This document shows, piece after piece, positions 29,801-34,783 of a stretch of 34,783 bases of DNA; within the stretch, counting starts at the first letter, position 1, and each line of letters begins with the position of its first letter. Both the position numbers and the translations under genes were made by a program. Source of the DNA: a virus. A model generated the notes under the pieces. That model was not told the DNA's origin. It did no database searches and was given only the letters and a program-made list of their open reading frames with translations. The stretch lies in the IMG/VR virus record IMGVR_UViG_3300020418_000018, positions 1 through 34,783 of that record; one strand, given 5' to 3'.

Positions 29801-30433
29801 AATCTACAGACTATTGCAGACGGAAAACAAACTATAGCTACTCTTTTAAAAACAAAGTCAGAAGTTGCAGAATCTTCAGTAGTAGCTAGTCAGACTCCTT
29901 TAATATATGCAAATACTGCTGCAGAAATGATGAGTATTGGGCCGAAAGTAGCGTCAGGAGCTGCATCACAAGCTAAATTGCAATTTCCTTTAAATATAAT
30001 TGCTGTTATTGCTACAATAGCTCTATTATCAAAAATTATGAAAATGTTTGAAAAAGGTGGTATTGTAGATGAGTTTGGCAAAGGTGGTGTAATTAAAAAG
30101 TTTGCAGATGGTGGAATGGTTCAAGGAAGGTCTCACGCACAGGGAGGGGAGAAATTTGCTGTTGGTGGCAGAGTAGTGGAATTAGAAGGAGGAGAAGCTG
30201 TAATAAACAAAAGAAGTACAGCTATGTATAGAGACCAATTATCAGCTATAAATCAAGCAGGTGGTGGTGTCAAGTTTGCCGATGGAGGTCTTATGAATTT
30301 ACCTCAATTTGCAAATCAACAATTTACTAGAGCGGTAGGTGGCTCAGGTATGCAAAAAGTAGTAGTAGTAGAATCTGATATAACACAAAGTCAAAGAACA
30401 GTAAATGTGTTAGAATCACAAGCAACAATTTAA
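26831..30433 (+). CDS. Tape measure protein
   Basis: The 1200-residue tail-length ruler has a coiled-coil N-terminus (1-90, Lys/Gln-rich), then a PhageMin_Tail/TP901-like core (about 130-340: FEFTMSKVLAVSGATDSEF, AEELGRTTFFTAEQVGQLQL, ASIAGTSLRNILLKMQDP). Hydrophobic helices lie at about 95-118, 492-512 and 1055-1075. The middle carries a run of eight Asp (774-781), and the end has repeated GG(G/I)(V/M) segments with FADGG, GEAVINKRSTAMY. Size predicts a tail of roughly 180 nm if the usual 0.15 nm per residue holds. It starts 1 base after the gp10-like gene. Confidence 0.9.
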   Translation: MARNSKVAIEVEIKNIKKIADLKQELKELRKAQREQEKESKSGRLQSHKNAKAYKERAKAIKQNSKELRDLNKQMSSTTQVTQKATKSQNAMAKQFIKGAAALGIIVGAFRTVSNAISSVVRTFTEFEFTMSKVLAVSGATDSEFKALTATAEELGRTTFFTAEQVGQLQLAFSKLGFTAAEIQDAVKPTLDLATATGTDLARAAQVAGAAVRGFGLDASETERVVDVMAVSFSSSAMDIEKWQTGMTKVAPIAKAAGFSIEDTAAIMSKLSDSGIEASIAGTSLRNILLKMQDPTSELSMRFGRTIHSLDDLVPAMKQFIAEGGSMADIMEVVDLRQAAAFEQMLTTADGTLKLRDELKNANGEGERMAALVGDTLQGAFLKLKSALQGVSISLMKDFAEGMQSAVEKAANFFNMIAENSKTITNAIKFLTKLVRVIGLYKLGVFAASKAMLIYNKRFVIARLVTIKLATATKGLTLSVNGLKIAVKSLLGSTGIGLLLAFAPEILNFFGLWKNETDDVAGATDTLSESQKQLDSVFKDANAESEKTKLQFEQLIGLKEEMNKMLNKEGELLENTETNQKVYNGLKGQAAILIRELNKELKDNDQALIDEKTSIDNLTIAMDKLTTSMMQQAIAEGFKERMGVITSNAASARLALIELRKEVDAASDEELLDMNFKYSVGNKPNTDISNQVAQSYAQGAQLQFDLTTGNIKKIFEKYNIDFTGDISETIANLVSDSSSADDAVKSLRESYMSLIDELGLDAMSVFGTGTDTGDDDDDDDDGQKVTEWSIKTKEALNEVKKQLLANQLSEEGYRDAVIDARKDILQRELDSLEDNETNAKRILEIKTQYLDLEIQERKNSFSDGLRLLQENLRAEQEQIKNDHTVNGKLTAEGQNAMIQSEIDFLNAKKKLHGKYAMYLMNIDEDIAASNRKKHEQQMKNFNEQVSAMGGVGSALTKLAGDNEKLNAVKEAGNKINQIANTIQAIQTLQTNLQTIADGKQTIATLLKTKSEVAESSVVASQTPLIYANTAAEMMSIGPKVASGAASQAKLQFPLNIIAVIATIALLSKIMKMFEKGGIVDEFGKGGVIKKFADGGMVQGRSHAQGGEKFAVGGRVVELEGGEAVINKRSTAMYRDQLSAINQAGGGVKFADGGLMNLPQFANQQFTRAVGGSGMQKVVVVESDITQSQRTVNVLESQATI

Positions 30434-30449
30434 TAATTTAAAAAGTAAA
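30431..30449 (+). repeat. 19-bp leader repeat, copy 1
   Basis: TAATAATTTAAAAAGTAAA ends 3 bases before ATG 30453 and is identical to 32360-32378 before the capsid gene. See the finding on leader repeats. Confidence 0.7.
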
Positions 30450-30452
30450 CAT

Positions 30453-30653
30453 ATGTTTGTTAGTAAAAAAATAAAAAAAGACAGAATAGATACTTGTAAA
30501 AAATGCGATTTTTACAGAAACTTGTTAATGTTAAAAATACCAAAATGGACATTAGGTGCAAGATGTGGAAAGTGTAGTTGTTTTTTAGACGCTAAAGCTT
30601 CTTTAACAAAAGAATACTTTGGCGAATGTCCTATAGGAAAATGGAAAGAATAA
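30453..30653 (+). CDS. Small zinc-finger-like protein
   Basis: The 66-residue basic protein has paired Cys motifs: TCKKCDFY (residues 14-21), GARCGKCSCFLDAKA (about 35-49) and GECPIGKW, giving a likely zinc ribbon. A similar R..C..C...CG.CSCFL..KA pattern is common after tape-measure genes in Bacteroidota phages (from memory). It uses the same leader repeat as the capsid gene, suggesting comparable expression. It may be a structural or packaging regulator. Confidence 0.55.
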   Translation: MFVSKKIKKDRIDTCKKCDFYRNLLMLKIPKWTLGARCGKCSCFLDAKASLTKEYFGECPIGKWKE

Positions 30654-30671
30654 TAACCAAACTTTATATAT

Positions 30672-31001
30672 ATGGACTTAGAATCAATAATTAAAAACTA
30701 TTCTGACGCAAAACAGGATAAAATTGTAGAATTAGCCAAGCAAAACAAAAAATCAATGGCAGGTAATACATATCACACTAACGCTTTAAATTATTTCTTC
30801 AATTTATGGCACGAACATTTTCCTCAACAAAAACAATCTAAACATTGTAATGGGTGTAGGAAAGCTGTTTGTAAATTTTTTCATAATGTAGCTGACTATA
30901 TTATTTCTTTAAGAAAAGCTCCTGAAGTTGTGGAGGTTGCTAAAAGTGTAAAAACAAAAAAACCTAAACAAGAAAATAAATCTAATGTCAAGAAAAAATA
31001 A
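30672..31001 (+). CDS. Small Cys/His protein, unknown function
   Basis: The 109-residue basic protein contains a helical N-terminus (LESIIKNYSDAKQDKIVELA), the segment NYFFNLWHEHFPQQKQSKHC and the CNGCRKAVCKFFHN motif (about 55-69), which could bind zinc through Cys and His. The C-terminus is Lys-rich (KTKKPKQENKSNVKKK). It overlaps the HTH gene by 17 bases. It occurs between tape measure and prohead protease; no family is recognised. Confidence 0.5.
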   Translation: MDLESIIKNYSDAKQDKIVELAKQNKKSMAGNTYHTNALNYFFNLWHEHFPQQKQSKHCNGCRKAVCKFFHNVADYIISLRKAPEVVEVAKSVKTKKPKQENKSNVKKK

Positions 31002-31302
31002 AATAGATATAGTTTACGAATACATCAAGGTAGCAGAAAAAGAAATTTTAAAAAGATGGCACGAGCCAACAATAATTGATATTTTAAGACACCTTACAGA
31101 AAGAGGTATAGTAGAGCCTAAAAGATTAAGAAACTATATGATAATTCACGATTTTGACACTATGTTAAGGTTTAACGAGGGCAATAGAACACATACTTTT
31201 ATGGACTTATCAATAAAATATGATATTTCTGAAAGACAAGCACAAAGCATAGTTTACAAAGAAAGAGTTAAAGAAAACGCTAATTACAATATTACCTATT
31301 AA
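30985..31302 (+). CDS. HTH protein, candidate late regulator
   Basis: The 105-residue protein has an N-terminal helical domain (KIDIVYEYIKVAEKEILKRW) and a C-terminal HTH (FMDLSIKYDISERQAQSIVY, about 72-91) of Mor/sigma-like type. It is 5 bases before the TTTCCAAAAA box of the promoter at 31308, so it could regulate that promoter, perhaps as the activator that reads the box. It could instead be a structural-region DNA-binding protein. Confidence 0.55.
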   Translation: MSRKNKIDIVYEYIKVAEKEILKRWHEPTIIDILRHLTERGIVEPKRLRNYMIIHDFDTMLRFNEGNRTHTFMDLSIKYDISERQAQSIVYKERVKENANYNITY

Positions 31303-31307
31303 AGTTT

Positions 31308-31352
31308 TTTCCAAAAACTGCGTAAAATAACAAAATCTTTAAAATATTTTTG
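31308..31352 (+). promoter_or_regulatory. Late-class promoter with TTTCCAAAAA box for protease/capsid genes
   Basis: TTTCCAAAAA is at 31308-31317 and TATTTTTG at 31345-31352, a perfect -7 box with no -33 TTTG. The spacing from first T to last G is 44 bases, identical to 17503 and to the leftward promoter. The predicted start, about 6 bases after 31352, coincides with ATG 31358. Confidence 0.65.
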
Positions 31353-31357
31353 CGTTT

Positions 31358-32359
31358 ATGGAAAAATGGTATAATATAAATAATATGGCATCTACAAGTA
31401 TTGTAGATGTTTATATTTTTGATGAAATAGGTTCTTATGGTGTTAATGCACAATCTTTTATAGAGGAGATAAAAGCATACAGAAAGAAGCCTATGAATCT
31501 TCATATTAACTGTGTTGGTGGAGATGTCTTTGATGGAATGGCTATTTATAATGTTATTAAAAAAAGAACTGCAGAAACTACAGTTTATATAGAGGGTATT
31601 GCTGCAAGTATGGGTAGTGTTATTGCTTTAGCTGCAGATAATGTCGTAATGGCTGAAAATTCTCTTTTTATGATACACAACGCTTGGGGTGGAGCTATGG
31701 GAGAAGCAAGTGAGATGAGAAAAACAGCAAATCTTTTAGAAAAAATAAGTAATGAGATTGCTGACATCTATGTTAAGAAAACCAAATTACCTTATGATAA
31801 GGTTAAAGATATGATGGACGAAGAAACTTGGTTAAATGCTGACGAAGCATTAGAACTAGGTTTTGTAGACTCTATCTCGGACGCTATTAAAGTAGCTGCC
31901 AAATATGATGTTTCTAAGTTTAAAAATATTACAAACGAAGAAATTGTAAATAAGTTGAATGTTAATTTAAAAAGTAAAAAAATGACTGATGAATTAAAAA
32001 ATTGGTTCAACAACAAAGTTGATGATATTATCGCAAGAGTTAAAAGCGAAAAATCTGAAAATGAAGATGTTGATACAAACAAGGAGGTTGAGATTACTAT
32101 AGCTGACGAAGCACAAGTTTTAAATAAGCTTGTAGATTTTGAAACTAAAGTAACTGAGCTTAATGGGTCAATCGCAGAATTAGAAGGAGAAAAAGCAACT
32201 CTTACTGAGGAAGTAGAAAGACTTAATGCTTTATTAAGTAAAGCAGATGCAAAGGGAACTGAAATCTCTACAGACGGAGACCCTGCAGTAGTAGAAAATA
32301 AAGTAGAGAGCAAAGATGTTGCGTTTTGGAATAAAATAGCAACAAAGTTAAAAGTTTAA
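31358..32359 (+). CDS. ClpP-like prohead protease with C-terminal scaffold domain
   Basis: The 333-residue protein has a serine protease part (residues 1-185) with the ClpP/S14 fold: VYIFDEIGSYGVNAQ, INCVGGDVFDGMAIYN, VYIEGIAASMGSVIALAAD with Ser84 nucleophile, NSLFMIHNAWGG with His107 and DMMDEETWLNADEALELGFVD (Asp around 151-154). After about 205, an acidic coiled-coil region (DFETKVTELNGSIAELEGEK) forms a scaffold domain, so protease and scaffold are fused. It processes the prohead during capsid maturation. The start at 31358 coincides with the predicted RNA start; a second ATG lies at 31385. Confidence 0.85.
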   Translation: MEKWYNINNMASTSIVDVYIFDEIGSYGVNAQSFIEEIKAYRKKPMNLHINCVGGDVFDGMAIYNVIKKRTAETTVYIEGIAASMGSVIALAADNVVMAENSLFMIHNAWGGAMGEASEMRKTANLLEKISNEIADIYVKKTKLPYDKVKDMMDEETWLNADEALELGFVDSISDAIKVAAKYDVSKFKNITNEEIVNKLNVNLKSKKMTDELKNWFNNKVDDIIARVKSEKSENEDVDTNKEVEITIADEAQVLNKLVDFETKVTELNGSIAELEGEKATLTEEVERLNALLSKADAKGTEISTDGDPAVVENKVESKDVAFWNKIATKLKV

Positions 32360-32378
32360 TAATAATTTAAAAAGTAAA
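32360..32378 (+). repeat. 19-bp leader repeat, copy 2
   Basis: Identical to 30431-30449; it ends 4 bases before the capsid start at 32383. An A-rich stretch follows. Confidence 0.7.
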
Positions 32379-32382
32379 AAAA

Positions 32383-33495
32383 ATGGCAGTAAATGATATA
32401 GCAGATAATGGTTTAGGTGGTGCTTATATTGGCACATACGCATCTAAAATCTTGTTAGAACCTATGTTTCACTCAGATGATATTAAGCGTAATTACACTA
32501 TATATCCAACTGTGAAATATAAGCAAAACATAATGATGGCTCCTTCTTTAAAAGGAATTACAGCATTAAACACAGGTTGTACAGCAACAAACACTTGTAC
32601 AGGTAACACATTTCAAGTAACTCAAAAAACAATAGAAACAATGAATGTTTCTGTTAAACAACAACAATGTTGGGACGAGTTCAAATCAGAAGTAATTGTA
32701 GAGTCTTACAAAAATGGTATTAATATGCCTGATTTATCAGGAACACAATTAGCAGATGTTATCATTAACCGAGTAAGAAATGGTATAATGAATGATATGA
32801 GCAGAAACATTTGGGCAGGTTTTGCTACAGGTGGAGCTGCAGTAGCAGATTGTTCTTACGAATCAATGGGAGAAGGGCTTTGGAATAAATTAGGAGCAGA
32901 TGCTAATTTCGCTAACGCAGGTTCTTTACAAAGAGTAACAGGTGGTGGTGTAGCAGCAGACTACAATGTAGTAGGAGCAAGAATACCTGCAGCAGACGCA
33001 GCAATAGTATTAGGACAAGCTTTTGAAGGTGCACCTGCTGAATTACAACAAGTAGATGCAAGTAAGAAAAGAATGTTTGTAACTCCAAACATTTACAATG
33101 CTTGGTATGCTAGTTTAACAGCAGTAGCAACAAATGGAGCAGTTGATTACGGACACTCAGAAGCACAAACAGGTAAAGGTAGATTATTCTTTAGAGGAAT
33201 TGAATTAGTTCCTATGTATGTTTGGGACGAAGCTTTAACTGCAAGAACAGGAGCAGACAGACCTGATATTTTTGATGTAACTGATTCTGCAGCAGCAGGT
33301 TTTTCTTCAATGAATGGTGTAATTTATGCAGCAGTAGATAGTTTATTTATCGGAACAGATGTTAATGCACCTGAAAATGAGTTAAAAATGTTCTATGATG
33401 AGGTGTCTGACAATATGTATGTTCGTTCTTACTTTACTATGGGCTTCCAATATGGTTGGACTAATTTAGTATATGGAGCAACACTTACATCGTAA
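32383..33495 (+). CDS. Major capsid protein
   Basis: The 370-residue protein lies after the protease-scaffold gene and before the tail tube, the usual place. It is Ala/Gly-rich, acidic and soluble, with no membrane segment, and its length fits the HK97-like fold. Sections such as ILLEPMFHSDDIKRNYTIYP, DLSGTQLADVIINRVRNGI, KKRMFVTPNIYNAWYASLTA and VYGATLTS at the end are consistent with a capsid. There is no N-terminal delta domain; scaffolding is supplied by the protease fusion. Identity is by position and composition. Confidence 0.8.
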   Translation: MAVNDIADNGLGGAYIGTYASKILLEPMFHSDDIKRNYTIYPTVKYKQNIMMAPSLKGITALNTGCTATNTCTGNTFQVTQKTIETMNVSVKQQQCWDEFKSEVIVESYKNGINMPDLSGTQLADVIINRVRNGIMNDMSRNIWAGFATGGAAVADCSYESMGEGLWNKLGADANFANAGSLQRVTGGGVAADYNVVGARIPAADAAIVLGQAFEGAPAELQQVDASKKRMFVTPNIYNAWYASLTAVATNGAVDYGHSEAQTGKGRLFFRGIELVPMYVWDEALTARTGADRPDIFDVTDSAAAGFSSMNGVIYAAVDSLFIGTDVNAPENELKMFYDEVSDNMYVRSYFTMGFQYGWTNLVYGATLTS

Positions 33496-33526
33496 TTAAT
33501 TAATAACCTTAAAAAAATAGAATAAA

Positions 33527-34108
33527 ATGGCAATAGATAGTGGACTTTTAGTGGAATGTGCAGATTTAAATGCAGTAGGTGGTATAAGACAAATACTTTT
33601 AACAGATTTAAGTAACATAGCAACTGTTACTCCTACTACATTGGCTGCAGACCACACAGTAACAAGCATCACAGCTACAAGTGCGTGGGCTAGATTTGAG
33701 TTTAAGCACGAAACTGCCTCTTTAACAATAACAGGAGCTAAAGAAGGAGGAAGCACTTCATATGAGTGTGCTTTATCTTTTTACATTCCTGATATTGACG
33801 GAGCTAGATTTCACGAGCTAACAAACTTAGAAAGTGCGTGTCCTGTTGCGTTAGTAGAGTTAAACTCAGGTAAAATGTTTTTGGTAGGATTCTCATACAA
33901 GTATGAGCAACTATCACAAGGCTCAACTCCTTGGGTTAGAAACCAAACTTACGCTAACCTTACTTCAATAGAAGGAGGTTCAGGAGCTGCATATGCAGAT
34001 GATAATGGTGTAACTGTAGTTTTAACTGCAAGACAATTTGAATTACCTCTTGAGTATTCAGGAGCTATTACAGTTGTTGCAGGAGATGTTACAGCTACAA
34101 CTTCATAA
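33527..34108 (+). CDS. Putative major tail tube protein
   Basis: The 193-residue protein is Thr/Ala/Ser-rich, beta-predicted (for example AWARFEFKHETASLTITGAK, CALSFYIPDIDG, MFLVGFSYKYEQLS, VTVVLTARQFELPL) and follows the capsid gene, fitting a tail tube or tail-associated head protein. A long hydrophilic loop (TSIEGGSGAAYADDNG) sits near residue 150. A hairpin terminator (34123-34149) follows it, which would reduce transcription into the portal. A major decoration role cannot be excluded. Confidence 0.6.
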   Translation: MAIDSGLLVECADLNAVGGIRQILLTDLSNIATVTPTTLAADHTVTSITATSAWARFEFKHETASLTITGAKEGGSTSYECALSFYIPDIDGARFHELTNLESACPVALVELNSGKMFLVGFSYKYEQLSQGSTPWVRNQTYANLTSIEGGSGAAYADDNGVTVVLTARQFELPLEYSGAITVVAGDVTATTS

Positions 34109-34122
34109 TTGATTTTGATAAT

Positions 34123-34161
34123 AGCGAGGGGTTATAAACACCCCTTGCTAATATCTTTTTT
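34123..34161 (+). terminator. Hairpin with T-run after the tail tube gene
   Basis: AGCGAGGGG (34123-34131) pairs with CCCCTTGCT (34141-34149) with one G-U and a 9-base loop, then AATATC and a run of T to 34161. Likely a partial terminator that lowers portal-cluster expression compared with capsid and tail tube. Confidence 0.8.
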
Positions 34162-34458
34162 ATGTGCGATTGTAATAGTAAAAAAAATGTGGTAGATTTA
34201 CCACATCTAAAAATATATACAAAAATGGCAAATTATAAAGTAAAAAAAGAATTTAAAAATACAGCAACTTACTTTGGCAATGTTAGAGTACGTTGGGAGG
34301 ACGCTACTGATGAAACTCTTGCTTGGGTGTATGAAGAAGCAAAAAATGGTTCTCATTATGTAGAAAAAATTGACAAAATCAATAAATCATATGAAAAAAG
34401 CGACAGTAAAGTCAGCAAAAAAGGTAGCGACAACAAGAAAGACTCAAAAGAAGAATAA
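34162..34458 (+). CDS. Small basic protein upstream of portal
   Basis: The 98-residue protein is basic and Lys-rich at its C-terminus (SKVSKKGSDNKKDSKEE). The part from the second ATG at 34225 (ANYKVKKEFKNTATYFGNVR, then VRWEDATDETLAWVYEEAKN) looks like the functional unit, so the start may be 34225. A perfect hairpin (ATGTGGTA/TACCACAT, 34187-34206) lies between the two ATGs, perhaps controlling start choice. It overlaps the portal start by 68 bases. It may be a connector or virion peptide; no family is recognised. Confidence 0.5.
   Translation: MCDCNSKKNVVDLPHLKIYTKMANYKVKKEFKNTATYFGNVRVRWEDATDETLAWVYEEAKNGSHYVEKIDKINKSYEKSDSKVSKKGSDNKKDSKEE
34187..34206. repeat. Perfect inverted repeat ATGTGGTA-GATT-TACCACAT
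   Basis: 8-bp arms and a 4-base loop form a stable RNA hairpin in this AT-rich genome. It lies inside the first 21 codons of the 34162 ORF and before the alternative start at 34225. Confidence 0.6.
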
Positions 34459-34783
34459 TACGTTTGAGTTTGGGGTATTTGATTTAACAGTACCACCAAG
34501 TATTAAAGAGCCTAAAAACTTACACAATATTCAAACAGATTGGATACCTTTTGGAGATGACAATTTGTTTCCTCAATACCTAGCTGAATTAAAAAGAAAA
34601 TCATCTACTCACAGAAGTGTTTTAGCTCAAAAAACTGTATTTACAAGTGGAGCTAAATTTGTTTGTGATAATGATAGTTTAAGAGAGTTTATAGAAGATG
34701 TAAACGCTGACCACGAATCATTAAGAGATGTATTTAAAAAATTAGCTGACGATTACTACACTTTTGGTAACGCATACATGGAG
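34391..34783 (+). CDS. Phage portal protein, N-terminal 131 residues (continues at base 1)
   Basis: It starts at ATG 34391 (MKKATVKSAKKVATTRKTQK) and runs open to the last base, where it continues in frame at position 1. The portal core begins around FGVFDLTVPPSIKEPKNLHN and WIPFGDDNLFPQYLAELKRK, with TFGNAYME at the window end. The basic N-terminus overlaps the upstream ORF by 68 bases; a later start is impossible because no other Met precedes the core. It is the first part of the 441-residue portal described at 1-933. Confidence 0.85.
   Translation, partial: MKKATVKSAKKVATTRKTQKKNNTFEFGVFDLTVPPSIKEPKNLHNIQTDWIPFGDDNLFPQYLAELKRKSSTHRSVLAQKTVFTSGAKFVCDNDSLREFIEDVNADHESLRDVFKKLADDYYTFGNAYME

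Noticed and set aside
31792-32313. 173-codon minus-strand ORF
   Set aside because: Shadow of the protease scaffold domain; Ser/Leu-rich low-complexity translation without motifs.
1-34783. tRNA, rRNA or diversity-generating retroelement
   Set aside because: No cloverleaf with a CCA-type acceptor, no rRNA segment and no reverse transcriptase were recognised, so the tail-protein variability has no visible retroelement.

Overview
The window is a small, AT-rich (roughly one-third GC), almost completely rightward-transcribed tailed-phage genome, probably infecting a member of the Bacteroidota (most likely Flavobacteriia, probably marine). The host inference rests on three things seen in the sequence: promoters matching the Bacteroidota pattern TTTG-N19/20-TAnnTTTG, A/T-rich start regions without purine Shine-Dalgarno sequences, and phage genes of types known from flavobacterial phages. 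The portal gene is cut by the window edges. The last 131 codons and the first 310 codons join in frame (34783 to 1) into one 441-residue portal, so the window is best read as a complete circular or circularly permuted genome of about 34.8 kb. A capsid protein, TerL, tail tube and long tape measure are present and no sheath was recognised, which suggests a siphovirus-like virion. No integrase, DNA polymerase, helicase, primase, tRNA or CRISPR array was recognised.

Layout. 1-2737: portal C-terminus, a connector-like protein and small virion proteins, with a tiny membrane protein. 2737-3490: lysis block (small basic ORF, M15 peptidase, holin-like protein). 3493-11748: early/replication region driven by strong consensus promoters at 3493, 4814 and 7520. 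It holds a metallophosphoesterase, HTH proteins, a DnaA domain IV-like protein, a miniature SSB-like protein, an M20/M42-like metallopeptidase with a zinc ribbon, a DnaD/replisome-organiser-like protein, a DUF3310-like protein, a VRR-NUC nuclease and many tiny ORFs. 11794-12207: terminator followed by a putative replication origin (AT-rich tract, three 18-bp iterons, inverted repeats, a DnaA-box-like site). 12208-13930: small proteins and a 372-residue zinc-ribbon orphan. 13950-14466: non-coding region with a bidirectional terminator and a leftward promoter. 14467-34458: late region: TerS/TerL, tail assembly chaperones, tail completion and receptor/baseplate proteins, HK97-gp10-like protein, tape measure, Zn-finger and HTH proteins, ClpP-like prohead protease, capsid, tail tube, then back to the portal.

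The genome seems to use two promoter classes. Early promoters have both -33 TTTG and -7 TAnnTTTG boxes. A second class (17503-17547, 31308-31352 and leftward 14381-14337) shares a TTCCAAAAA box at exactly the same distance from the -7 box, as expected for a phage-specific activator of late genes. The leftward member drives an apparently undescribed transcript of about 390 nt with a 5'-terminal hairpin and two tiny ORFs, ending at the bidirectional terminator. That promoter class, the leftward transcript, the iteron origin and the paired GGGTAT palindromes are the main novel observations.
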